From Micromonospora sp. RHAY321 (lineage in GTDB: Bacteria > Actinomycetota > Actinomycetes > Mycobacteriales > Micromonosporaceae), in assembly GCF_023896955.1 (NCBI RefSeq), contig NZ_JAMHIW010000001.1, forward strand, positions 62,001 to 126,000: 64,000 nucleotides of DNA, written 5' to 3'. Below the pieces are notes generated by a model. That model was not told the DNA's origin. It made no database searches and worked only from the letters and a program-made list of their open reading frames with translations. Shown here one piece after another: positions 24,931 through 33,302 of the stretch. Numbering within the stretch: position 1 is the stretch's first letter; the number at the start of each line of letters is the position of its first letter. A program made the position numbers and the translations under genes.

Positions 24931-25319
24931 GACGCGGCGGGAACGACCACGGTGCCCGTCGCGGTGACCGCCACGATCGGCGGGTCGAGCACCTCGGCGG
25001 CGGACTCGGAGCGGTCCGGGCGGCCCCGGCACACCACCGCGCAGCTCAACTCCAGGGTGCGGCTGCGGGTGCCCACGCGGGACACCTGCGCGGTCACCTC
25101 CAGCACGTCACCGGCGCGGATGGGCGCGGTGAACCGCACGTCGGAGTAGCCGGCGAACAGGCCCTCGTCGCCGTCGGTGCGGATGCACACCTCGGTGGCC
25201 ACGTCACCGAACAACGCCAACGCGTACGCCCCGTCGACGAGGTTGCCGGCGTAGTGGGCGTGGGAGTACGGCACGTACCGCCGGTGCGTCACCGTCAACC
25301 CGAGCCTGGAGTCGGTCAT
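24927..25319 (-). CDS. kal: Hotdog-fold 3-aminobutyryl-CoA ammonia-lyase-like protein (Kal)
   Basis: This is a 130-residue single hotdog domain. YVPYSHAHYAGNLVDGAYALALFGDVATE is the Kal-type start, with the long helix bearing the acyl-CoA site (longest run split as YSHAHYAGN and LVDGAYALALFG). FAGYSDVRFTAPIRAGDVLEV and a final beta-strand follow. Kal removes ammonia from 3-aminobutyryl-CoA to give crotonyl-CoA in lysine fermentation. The ATG overlaps the kamE stop (ATGA), and its own stop overlaps the next start. Because Kce, which makes its substrate, is not in the window, the actual CoA substrate should be regarded as uncertain. Confidence 0.78.
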   Translation of the reverse strand: MTDSRLGLTVTHRRYVPYSHAHYAGNLVDGAYALALFGDVATEVCIRTDGDEGLFAGYSDVRFTAPIRAGDVLEVTAQVSRVGTRSRTLELSCAVVCRGRPDRSESAAEVLDPPIVAVTATGTVVVPAAS

Positions 25320-26074
25320 GCCATCGCCTTCCGCTGCGTGATCAGGGCGTGCACCAGATAGCTGGCCACCTCGCCGGGGGTGGTGCCGCGACCGAAGATC
25401 CGGTCCACGCCCAACTCGTCGGTCATCGTCTCGTCGAAGCGGGGACCGCCGACGATCAGCAGCGGGCGCCGCCCGGCGGGCATCGCCTCCCGGAACGCCG
25501 CGGACATCTCCCGGGTGTTGTGCAGGTGCGCGTCGCGTTGGGTGACGACCTGCGACACGAGCACCGCGTCGGCTTTCTCCGCCCGGGCGGCCTCCACCAA
25601 CTCCGGGACGCTGACCTGCGCGCCCAGATTGGTGACCTTCAGCTCCCGGTAGTACTCCAGGCCCTTCTCCCCCGCGATGCCCTTGACGTTGAGGATCGCG
25701 TCGATGCCCACGGTGTGCGCGTCGGTGCCGATGCACGCACCGACCACGGACAGCTTGCGCCGCAACCGCTGCTTGATCACCGTGTTGACGTCCTTGGCCG
25801 ACAGCAGCGCGAAGTCCCGCTCCACCACCTGCACCGCGTTGAGGTCGACCAGGTGGTTGACCCTCCCGTAGACGACGAAGAACGTGAACCCGTCGCCCAT
25901 CGGTTTGGCGTGCACCACCATCGCCGGGTCGATGCCCATCCGGTTGGCCAACTGCACCGCGGCGCCCTCGGCCCGCTTGTCGTGCGACACGGGCAGGGTG
26001 AACGACACCTGCACCATCCCGTCGCCGGTGGTGTCCCCGTACGGCCGCACGATCGCCTTCTGCGTCCCGCTCAC
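25316..26074 (-). CDS. kamE: Lysine 5,6-aminomutase beta subunit (B12-binding)
   Basis: This is a 252-residue subunit. The B12 motif DxHxxG is D118, H120 and G123 in GTDAHTVG. K131, eleven residues after that His in NVKGIAG, corresponds to the PLP-binding lysine of the clostridial enzyme (H133 and K144 there, the same spacing). GGPRFDE and FGRGTTPGEVASYL form the rest of the Rossmann-like cobalamin domain. With KamD it converts beta-lysine to 3,5-diaminohexanoate using adenosylcobalamin and PLP. The GTG start overlaps the kamD stop. Confidence 0.92.
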   Translation of the reverse strand: MSGTQKAIVRPYGDTTGDGMVQVSFTLPVSHDKRAEGAAVQLANRMGIDPAMVVHAKPMGDGFTFFVVYGRVNHLVDLNAVQVVERDFALLSAKDVNTVIKQRLRRKLSVVGACIGTDAHTVGIDAILNVKGIAGEKGLEYYRELKVTNLGAQVSVPELVEAARAEKADAVLVSQVVTQRDAHLHNTREMSAAFREAMPAGRRPLLIVGGPRFDETMTDELGVDRIFGRGTTPGEVASYLVHALITQRKAMA

Positions 26075-27630
26075 GCGGCGGCCTCCAGGATCTCGGTGGC
26101 CGGGTTGCAGTAGTCGGCCTCGTGGGCGGCGACCCCGGCCAGGCCCTTGCCACGGTCCGCCGGCCGCTTCATGATCCCGAAGGTGCCCTCGGCGATGGCG
26201 GTCAGCAGTGTCTGTTCGCCGATGCGCTCCAGCAGGTCCAGCGCCTCACCGAGGACCTGGTTGGCGCGCCGCCGGATGAACCCGCCCGGCGCCGGCACGA
26301 AGTCCTCGTGCAGCCCGCCGGCCGCGCCCAGCACGTAGCGCACGTTCTGCAGGGCGATGTCCCGGTCGGACAACCACGGCGTCACCACCGCCTCGGTCAT
26401 CATGCCCACCAGCAGGATGCCCTGCCCGGTCAGTGTGCCCGCCAGGTTGAAGAACCCGTCGAGCAGGTTGCCGCGGAACACGTCGCCGGTCATGTGCTTG
26501 GTCGGCGGCATCCACTTCAGCGGCGCGTCGGGGAACAACTCCCGGGCCAGCAGCGCGTGCGCCAGCTCCAACCGGAACGACTCCGGGACCTCCGGGTTGA
26601 TCTCGAAGGCGTGCCCCAGCCCCAACTGCCAGTCCGCCAGCCCGGCCTCGTGGGCGAAGAACTCGTTGAGCAGCTGCGACACCGTCACCGTGTGCGCCTC
26701 GTCGACCGCGTCGGCGGTGGTGAGGTAGTTGTCCTCACCGGTGTTGATGATGATCCCGGCGCGGGCGTGCACCTGCCGGGAGAACCGCTGGTCGACGAAC
26801 GTGCGGATCGGGTTGATGTCGCGGAACAGGATCCCGTACATCGAGTCGTTCAGCATCATGTCGAGGCGTTCCAGGCCGGCGAGGGTCGCCATCTCCGGCA
26901 TGCACAGACCGGAGGCGTAGTTGGTCAACCGCACGTAGCGGCCCAACTCCTTCGACGACTCGTCCAGCGCCGCGCGCATCAGCCGGAAGTTCTCCTGCGT
27001 GGCGTACGTGCCGGCGAACCCCTCCCGGGTGGCGCCCTCGGGCACGTAGTCCAGCAGCGACTGCCCGGTGGACCGGATCACGGCGATCACGTCCGCGCCC
27101 GCCCGCGCCGCCGCCTGCGCCTGCGGGATGTCCTCGTAGATGTCCCCGGTCGCCACGATCAGGTAGATCCACGGCCGCTGCTTCGGGTCCCCGTGCCGCT
27201 TGATCAGCCGGTCGCGTTCGGCGCGCCGCCGGTCGATGCGCCGAACACCCGCCGCGACGGCCCTGCGCGCCGCCGACCGGGCGGCTGTGGCGGCCCGACC
27301 GGTGGGCACGGCGAAACGCACCGACCCGGCGGCGGCCTTCTGCGCCAGCAGCGTCACGTCGGTGATGCCCTCACGGGTCAGTGCGTCGAACACCGGCACC
27401 GCCACCCCGTGCCCCAGCCCCACGTCCGCGACGACCGCGTCGACGAGCCGGTTCACCCACGGGATGCCGTCGGGGTCGGCGCCGGTCACCCCGGCCAGGC
27501 GCAGCACCGCCCGCTCCACCGACACCGTCGTGTGGCTGCGCGCCAGGTCCACCACCGGCTGTCCGGCCCGGCGCGCCAACTCCCGTGCCCGCGCCACCAG
27601 CACCGGATCGAGGTCGAGTTTGCCGGTCAC
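26071..27630 (-). CDS. kamD: Lysine 5,6-aminomutase alpha subunit
   Basis: This is a 519-residue TIM-barrel subunit. The start was set at the GTG at 27630 after GGGGGCGG; the frame runs on upstream without coding character. Conserved blocks include PWIYLIVATGDIYEDIPQA, AVIRSTGQSLLDYVPEGATR, ENFRLMRAALDESSKELGRY, and LTNYASGLCMPEMATLAGL. The family binds adenosylcobalamin between this barrel and the KamE domain. The long conserved C-terminal part (KHMTGDVFRGNLLDGFFNL) is full length compared with clostridial KamD. It lies 67 bases after the amidohydrolase stop. Confidence 0.93.
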   Translation of the reverse strand: MTGKLDLDPVLVARARELARRAGQPVVDLARSHTTVSVERAVLRLAGVTGADPDGIPWVNRLVDAVVADVGLGHGVAVPVFDALTREGITDVTLLAQKAAAGSVRFAVPTGRAATAARSAARRAVAAGVRRIDRRRAERDRLIKRHGDPKQRPWIYLIVATGDIYEDIPQAQAAARAGADVIAVIRSTGQSLLDYVPEGATREGFAGTYATQENFRLMRAALDESSKELGRYVRLTNYASGLCMPEMATLAGLERLDMMLNDSMYGILFRDINPIRTFVDQRFSRQVHARAGIIINTGEDNYLTTADAVDEAHTVTVSQLLNEFFAHEAGLADWQLGLGHAFEINPEVPESFRLELAHALLARELFPDAPLKWMPPTKHMTGDVFRGNLLDGFFNLAGTLTGQGILLVGMMTEAVVTPWLSDRDIALQNVRYVLGAAGGLHEDFVPAPGGFIRRRANQVLGEALDLLERIGEQTLLTAIAEGTFGIMKRPADRGKGLAGVAAHEADYCNPATEILEAAA

Positions 27631-27697
27631 GCCGCCGCCCCCGCCACATCGACCATCGGCGCGCTGCCGTGCCTGCCGGTCCGCTCGCTCTGCTCGC

Positions 27698-29263
27698 TCA
27701 CGACGACCCTTCCTGATAGATGACCTCACCGCGCAGCACCAGGCTCCGGCACACCGGCAGCGGCGTCGGGTCCTGCGGACCCCGCAGCTCCGGGTCCTCG
27801 GCCTGCAGCACCGGCAGGCCCCGCTCGACCCCCGCGGGCGTCGACCACACTGCGAACGTCGCCGGTGCGCCCAACGCGAGGACCCCCTCGACGTCCAGGT
27901 GCACCGCCCGCCACCCACCGCGGGTGTGCGCGGCGAACGCCGCCCGCACACTCATCCGCTGCGCCGGGTTGTGGTGCGCCGCCGCGGCCCGCACCGACCC
28001 CCACGGGTCCAGCGGCGTCACCGGCGAATCCGACCCGAACGCCAGCGCCACACCCACTCCGTGCATCGCGCCCATCGGGTTGGACTCCAACGCCCGGTCC
28101 AGACCCAACCGCGACTCGTACATCCGGCCCGCGCCGCCCCACAGCCGGTCGAACGCCGGCTGCATGCTCGCCACGATCCCGTACTCCACGAACCGGGCGA
28201 TCATCGGCTTGTCCATGATCTCCGCGTGCTCGATGCGGTGCCGCGCGGCGCGCAACCGCTCCACGCCCAGCGTCGACGCCGCCGCCGCGAACCCCTCCAG
28301 CACCGTGCCGATCGCCGCGTCACCGATGGCGTGGAATCCGCCCTGCATGCCGTGCGCCGCACAGTCCAGCAGGTGGTCGCGGACCTGCTCGGCCGACAGG
28401 TACCCGTGCCCGCAGCCGTCGCCGTCGCCGTACGGCTGCGACACGTGCGCCGTGCGCGAACCCAGCGCCCCGTCGGCGAACAGGTCACCGCCGGCGCCCA
28501 CCGCACCCAGCTCCCGGGCCCGCGCCGCGCCGCCCAGCTCACCCCAGTACCCGTACACCTCCGGCAACCCGGCGCCGGAGATGCCCAGCAGACCGGTGAA
28601 GTCCTCCTCGTCGGAGATCTCCGGGCCGCCGCACTCGTGCACCGCCGCGATACCCAGTGACGCCGCGTGCGCCAGCGCCACCCGCTGCGCAGCGACGCGC
28701 TGCGCCCGGCTCACCGAGCCCTGCGCCGCGGCCCGCACCACGTGGTGGGCGTCCCGACGCAACCACCCCGACGCGTCGTAGCCCGCCTCGGCCGCCGCCT
28801 GCGGGCACGCCGCCAGCAACGCCGTCGACACCAGCGCCGAATGGATCGACGCCTGCGACAGGTACACCCGTCGGCCACCGGCCGCGCGGTCCAGGGCCGC
28901 CGCGTCCGGCAGCGCCGGATCCGGCCAGCCCGACTCGTCCCAGCCGTGCCCCAGCACCACCGCGTCGGCCGGCAGACCCGCCGCGAACGCGGCCACCGCG
29001 TCGAGCAGCTGCGCCGCCGAACGCACCGCGGACAACTCCAGCCCGGACAACGTCAACCCGGTGTCGGTGGCGTGCACGTGCGCGTCGACGAACGCCGGCG
29101 TCACCAACGCCCCACCCAGGTCCACCACCCGGTCGGCGGGCGGCGCGTCACCGTCGGGTCCCAGCCAGGCGATCCGCCCACCGGAGACCAGCAGCGCGGT
29201 CGCGCTCGGATCGGCGGGACAGTGCAGGACGCCGCCGCGGTACAAGGTCGAGGGGTTCGTCAT
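27698..29263 (-). CDS. Amidohydrolase family 3 protein inside the kam operon
   Basis: This 521-residue metal-dependent hydrolase is of the YtcJ/COG1574 type. VDAHVHATDTGLTL holds the first metal His pair, FADGALGSRTAHV the DGALGSR motif, GGFHAIGDAAIG and HRIEHAEIM the later His ligands, and AFGSDSPVTPLDPWGSVRAA the last Asp. There is no signal peptide. Relatives hydrolyse formamides, amides or other C-N bonds, mostly untested. The position is notable: it lies between kdd and kamD, with 4 bases to kdd, where a cleavage enzyme would be expected in a lysine degradation operon. It could act on an amide or lactam of the diamino acid. Confidence 0.82.
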   Translation of the reverse strand: MTNPSTLYRGGVLHCPADPSATALLVSGGRIAWLGPDGDAPPADRVVDLGGALVTPAFVDAHVHATDTGLTLSGLELSAVRSAAQLLDAVAAFAAGLPADAVVLGHGWDESGWPDPALPDAAALDRAAGGRRVYLSQASIHSALVSTALLAACPQAAAEAGYDASGWLRRDAHHVVRAAAQGSVSRAQRVAAQRVALAHAASLGIAAVHECGGPEISDEEDFTGLLGISGAGLPEVYGYWGELGGAARARELGAVGAGGDLFADGALGSRTAHVSQPYGDGDGCGHGYLSAEQVRDHLLDCAAHGMQGGFHAIGDAAIGTVLEGFAAAASTLGVERLRAARHRIEHAEIMDKPMIARFVEYGIVASMQPAFDRLWGGAGRMYESRLGLDRALESNPMGAMHGVGVALAFGSDSPVTPLDPWGSVRAAAAHHNPAQRMSVRAAFAAHTRGGWRAVHLDVEGVLALGAPATFAVWSTPAGVERGLPVLQAEDPELRGPQDPTPLPVCRSLVLRGEVIYQEGSS

Positions 29264-29267
29264 GACC

Positions 29268-30329
29268 TCAGTCTGCCGCGATCCGCGTCGCGAACAGCCG
29301 ACGCACCCCCGGCTCGGCGCGCAACAGCCCCAACGCCAGCTCCGCGTGCCCCGGCACGTACCCGTTGCCCACCAGCATCGTCACGTCCGCGGCCAGCCCT
29401 TCGGCGCCCAGCGCCGCCGCGGAGAAGCTCGTCGCCATCGAGAAGAAGATCACCGTGCCGCCGTCGGCGGTCGCCAGCACCGCCCCGTGCTCACAGCCCG
29501 GCACGTCCACGCAGACCACCGTGACGTCCGCCGGGCTGCCCAGAGCCGTGGTCACCGCCGTGGACAGCGCCACCGGGTCCCGCGCGTCGGCCAACGCCAC
29601 CACCGAGGCCAGGCCGGCGGCCGTCAGCGCGTCGCGCTCGGCCTGCACCGGCACCACCCCGACGGTACGCGCGGCGCCCGCCCGCCGCGCTGCGGCGAGG
29701 GACAGGGAGCCGCTCTTGCCGGCCCCTCCGATGACCGCCACGCGCACCGGCGTCGGGTCACCGGCCCGCCGTCGATCCTCCACGTAGCGCGACACCACCC
29801 GCGCGGTCAGCGCGGGCGCGCCGCACACGTCCAGCACCGCCAGGGACAGTTGCGGGTCCTCGTCGTCGGGCAGTACCGCGGCGATGGAGCGGGCGAACAG
29901 GATCGCCCACCCGTCGCAGGGCACCTGCTCGCTGCGCCCGTCCCAACGGGCCAGCCCGTCGGTCACCGCAAGGGGGGTCAGCGTCAACGACACCAGGGTG
30001 GCCACCCGGTCGCCGGGCCTGAGGCCCAGAGGGGAGCGCCGGCCGGCCTCCTCCACGGTGCCGATCAGCATCCCGCCGGAGCCGGTCACCGGGTTCTGCA
30101 TCTTCCCCCGGGTGGAGATGATCTCCAGCACCTCGGCGCGGACCGCGTCACCGTCACCGCCGTGCTTCTCCGACAGCTGCCGGAAGCTCGCCGCGTCCAG
30201 GTTCAGCCGCTGCACCCGGATCCGCACCTCGTTCGGGGCGATCGCGGCGGACGTGTCCAGCCGCCAGGCCGCCTGCGGCAGCACCCCCGCCGGTTCCACG
30301 ACGCGGTGCAGTCCCACCGGTGACGTCAC
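29268..30329 (-). CDS. kdd: L-erythro-3,5-diaminohexanoate dehydrogenase
   Basis: This 353-residue enzyme starts at a GTG at 30329, 6 bases after AGGGGAGG; a longer frame to 30380 lacks a site. GLHRVVEPAGVLPQAAWRLD and NEVRIRVQRLNLDAASFRQL match the N-terminus of Kdd. VAVIGGAGKSGSLSLAAARRAGA (about residue 200) is the NAD(P) fold, split here as VAVIGGAGKSGS and LSLAAARR. Kdd oxidatively deaminates 3,5-diaminohexanoate to 5-amino-3-oxohexanoate with NAD(P). It is first of the minus-strand kam operon, 142 bases from the divergent kamA start, and the shared region is A/T-rich and probably holds both promoters. Confidence 0.88.
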   Translation of the reverse strand: MTSPVGLHRVVEPAGVLPQAAWRLDTSAAIAPNEVRIRVQRLNLDAASFRQLSEKHGGDGDAVRAEVLEIISTRGKMQNPVTGSGGMLIGTVEEAGRRSPLGLRPGDRVATLVSLTLTPLAVTDGLARWDGRSEQVPCDGWAILFARSIAAVLPDDEDPQLSLAVLDVCGAPALTARVVSRYVEDRRRAGDPTPVRVAVIGGAGKSGSLSLAAARRAGAARTVGVVPVQAERDALTAAGLASVVALADARDPVALSTAVTTALGSPADVTVVCVDVPGCEHGAVLATADGGTVIFFSMATSFSAAALGAEGLAADVTMLVGNGYVPGHAELALGLLRAEPGVRRLFATRIAAD

Positions 30330-30471
30330 GCCCACCTCCCCTGTCCAGCCGTCCGAAGCCCCGGTCAGGGGCTCGCGCAACGGGAAAACTTACGGCAGAC
30401 TAATTTCTTCGCCGGATATTTTCCAGTAGCCTTCGGGTTTCGATGATCAGCCGCAGCACCGAGGAGGGGCC

Positions 30472-31878
30472 GTGACCCAGACCCAACCGGTTGAGACCAT
30501 CCCTCAACCCCGTCACGCCCCGGTCGCCGTACCGACCGCCGGGCAGCCGTACGAATACCACCGCCGCCCCCTGGTCGAGCCCGACTGGACCCGCTTCCCC
30601 GGCTGGCGACACGTCACCCGCGACCAGTGGGAATCCGCCCAGTGGCAGCGCGTCAACTGCGTCAAGAACATCAAGCAGCTCCGCACCGTCTTCGGCGACC
30701 TCATCGACGAGACCTTCTACGCCGACCTCGAGGCCGACCAGAAGGCCCTGGCCACCATGTCGATGCTGGTGCCACCCCAGATGATCAACACGATGGTGCC
30801 GTTCGCGCCCCTCACCACCGAGGCGCTGCTCGCCGACCCCATCCGGCGCTACATGATCCCGGTCGCCTCCGACCGACGCACCGACTGGCCGTCACACCCC
30901 TACGCCAGCCGCGACTCCCTGCACGAGCACGACATGTGGGTCGCCGAAGGCCTCACCCACCGCTACCCCACCAAGGTCCTCGCCGAGCTGCTCTCCACCT
31001 GCCCCCAGTACTGCGGGCACTGCACCCGCATGGACCTCGTCGGCAACTCCACCCCCGCCGTCGACAAACTCAAGCTCACCCTCAAGCCCGTCGAGCGCTA
31101 CGACGCCCACATCACCTACCTCAAGGCCCACCCCGGCGTCCGCGACGTGGTCGTCTCCGGCGGCGACGTGGCCAACGTGCCCTGGCGCAACCTCGAGTCG
31201 TACCTCATGCGGCTCCTGGAACTGGAGACGGTGCGCGACATCCGGCTCGCCACCAAGGCCCTCATGGGCCTACCCCAGCACTGGTTGCAGCCCGACGTGG
31301 TCGAGGGCCTGGAACGCGTCGCCCGCACCGCCGCACGACGCGGCGTCAACCTCGCCATCCACACCCACGTCAACCACGCCCAGTCACTCACCCCACTGGT
31401 CGCCCGCGCCGCCCAGACCGCCCTCGACGTCGGCGTCCGCGACGTCCGCAACCAGGGCGTCCTCATGCGCGGCGTCAACGCCACCACCCCCGAGCTGCTC
31501 GACCTCTGCTTCGCGCTCCAGGGTGAGGCCGGGATCCTGCCGTACTACTTCTACATGTGCGACATGATCCCCAACGCCGAACACTGGCGAGTCCCCGTCT
31601 GGCACGCCCAGCAACTCCAGCACGACATCATGGGCTACCTGCCCGGCTACGCCACCCCACGGATCGTCTGCGACGTCCCCTTCGTCGGCAAGCGCTGGGT
31701 GCACATGCTCACCGACTACGACCGCGAGCACGGCATCTCCTACTGGACGAAGAACTACCGCACCTCCATCGAGTCCGCCGACCTGGAGGCGCTCAACAAG
31801 CGCTACGCCTACTACGACCCGATCGACACCCTGCCCGCCACCGGCCAGCAGTGGTGGACCACCCACCACAACGACTGA
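30472..31878 (+). CDS. kamA: Radical SAM lysine 2,3-aminomutase (KamA)
   Basis: This 468-residue enzyme makes beta-lysine from lysine. The radical SAM cysteines are C177, C181 and C184 in CPQYCGHC. The PLP lysine is probably K407 in DVPFVGKRW, which aligns with the GGGGK loop of clostridial KamA. D364 in MCDMIP and D401 in VCDVP align with the two aspartates that hold the substrate side-chain amine, which supports lysine as substrate. About 110 N-terminal residues precede the usual start of the catalytic core. The GTG start follows GAGGAGGGG. It is divergent from kdd, and a terminator follows. Confidence 0.9.
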   Translation: MTQTQPVETIPQPRHAPVAVPTAGQPYEYHRRPLVEPDWTRFPGWRHVTRDQWESAQWQRVNCVKNIKQLRTVFGDLIDETFYADLEADQKALATMSMLVPPQMINTMVPFAPLTTEALLADPIRRYMIPVASDRRTDWPSHPYASRDSLHEHDMWVAEGLTHRYPTKVLAELLSTCPQYCGHCTRMDLVGNSTPAVDKLKLTLKPVERYDAHITYLKAHPGVRDVVVSGGDVANVPWRNLESYLMRLLELETVRDIRLATKALMGLPQHWLQPDVVEGLERVARTAARRGVNLAIHTHVNHAQSLTPLVARAAQTALDVGVRDVRNQGVLMRGVNATTPELLDLCFALQGEAGILPYYFYMCDMIPNAEHWRVPVWHAQQLQHDIMGYLPGYATPRIVCDVPFVGKRWVHMLTDYDREHGISYWTKNYRTSIESADLEALNKRYAYYDPIDTLPATGQQWWTTHHND

Positions 31879-31889
31879 CCCACCAGCCA

Positions 31890-31925
31890 CGACGCCCCCG
31901 CGGAACCCGCTTCCCGGGGGCGTCG
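31890..31925 (+). terminator. Hairpin terminator after kamA
   Basis: CGACGCCCCCG and CGGGGGCGTCG form an 11-bp perfect stem around a 14-base loop, starting 12 bases after the kamA stop and ending 28 bases before the LtrA-like gene. Confidence 0.7.
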
Positions 31926-31953
31926 CGCATTCCCGACGACTACCGTCCCCACC

Positions 31954-33108
31954 ATGGGACACCCGCGGCCCGCCCCTGACACCGGCACCGCCGCCCGCGT
32001 CGCTCCCATCGAGATCTTCTTCGACGTCGTCTTCGTCCTGACCATCACGCAGCTCACCCACACCCTGGAGACCGACCTCAGCTGGGCCACCCTCGGCCGC
32101 ACCGTGCTCATCTTCGGGCTGCTCTGGTACCTCTACACCGGCTACGCCTGGCTCACCAACCACGTCCCACCCCGACGCAGCACCGACAAGCTGCTGCTCC
32201 TCGCCGGCATGGCCGGCTTCCTGCTCACCGCCGTCGCCCTGCCCGCCGCCCTCGCCGACACCGGTCTGGTCTTCGCCATCGGCTACCTGATCGTGGTCCT
32301 CGTGCACCTCCTCCTGTTCACCCACTCCGACGCCCGCGCCGGCGTCCGCCGGCTCGCCCCCTACAACCTCGGCGCCGCCCTGCTCGTCCTGGCCTCCACC
32401 GCGTTCAGCGGCCCCGCCGTGCCCGCCCTGTGGACCGCCGCCGTACTCACCCAGGCCGTCCTGCCCTACCTGCTCCCCCGCCACTCCTGGATCAGCGTCG
32501 CCGCCGCCTTCCACCTGAGACCGGCGCACTTCGTCGAACGACACGGCCTGCTCGTCATCGTCGCCCTCGGCGAATCCGTCATCACCATCGGCATGGGCGT
32601 CCCCACCGACCACTTCACCGCCGGCAGGGCCGGCACGATCCTCCTCGCGCTCGCCCTACCCGCCGCCCTCTGGTGGATCTATTTCGCCGACACCCGGCCC
32701 GCCGAGGCCGTCCTCGCCGACGCGGCACCCGCCGCCCGCAGCCGAATCGCCGCCAGGACCTTCGTCCTCCCCCACTTCCTGCTCCTGCTCGGGGTCATCC
32801 CCGCCGCCGCCGACCTGCACGCCACCGTCGCCCACCCCGACCAACCGGCCACACCCGGCGCCGCCCTCGCCCTCAGCGGCGGCGTCACCCTCTTCCTGAT
32901 CGGCATCGCCGCCACCCGCCGCGCCCTGGGCCTGCCCATCCCCCGCAGCCGCCCCACCGCCGCACTGGTGGTCCTGGCCACCATCCCCGTCGGAGTCACC
33001 CTCCCCGCCACCGTGCAACTCGCTACCGTCACCGCCGTGCTGGTGCTCATGCTCCTGTCCGACGCGCGCAGGCGTGTCGGACGCCCCAGGACACCGGTCG
33101 GTCCCTGA
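31954..33108 (+). CDS. Low temperature requirement protein A (LtrA) family membrane protein
   Basis: This is a 384-residue, very hydrophobic protein of about ten membrane segments. The LtrA hallmark IEIFFDVVFVLTITQLTH is at residues 18-36, and HGLLVIVALGESVITIGMGV is the second conserved block (ERHGL...GES). LtrA was found in Listeria as a gene needed for growth at low temperature; the molecular role is unknown. No other cold-adaptation genes are near. It is separated from kamA by a terminator, so it is transcribed on its own. Confidence 0.85.
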   Translation: MGHPRPAPDTGTAARVAPIEIFFDVVFVLTITQLTHTLETDLSWATLGRTVLIFGLLWYLYTGYAWLTNHVPPRRSTDKLLLLAGMAGFLLTAVALPAALADTGLVFAIGYLIVVLVHLLLFTHSDARAGVRRLAPYNLGAALLVLASTAFSGPAVPALWTAAVLTQAVLPYLLPRHSWISVAAAFHLRPAHFVERHGLLVIVALGESVITIGMGVPTDHFTAGRAGTILLALALPAALWWIYFADTRPAEAVLADAAPAARSRIAARTFVLPHFLLLLGVIPAAADLHATVAHPDQPATPGAALALSGGVTLFLIGIAATRRALGLPIPRSRPTAALVVLATIPVGVTLPATVQLATVTAVLVLMLLSDARRRVGRPRTPVGP

Positions 33109-33245
33109 CGAGGGATGGGATGAGTGTTCACGTCTTTTCCTTCCCTCGCATTTGCCACAGGGTGAGCGCAACATCCCCGTCGGCTCCGGTTACGCCTGGT
33201 CAGCCGTTCGGGCCACTCGTCCACTTCGCGTAGGCGCGGGGTGCC

Positions 33246-33270
33246 GAATAGCCGGGGACTCGTCGGGTAC
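33246..33270 (+). promoter_or_regulatory. SigB/SigF-like promoter candidate for the PRC-barrel gene
   Basis: GAAT (33246-33249), a 15-bp spacer, then GGGTAC (33265-33270) fits the GNNT-N14-16-GGGTA(C/T) pattern of actinobacterial stress sigma factors. Transcription would begin about 26 bases before the GTG at 33303. The gene product is a stress-type protein, and a SigB/F-type sigma gene lies at 50217-51029. Confidence 0.4.
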
Positions 33271-33302
33271 GCGGACGGTGACACGCGAGAGGAGGACGAC
33301 CC

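Noticed and set aside
30330..30471. Cobalamin riboswitch upstream of the kam genes
   Set aside because: I looked for a B12-box-like core because the pathway uses B12, but found none in this short region.
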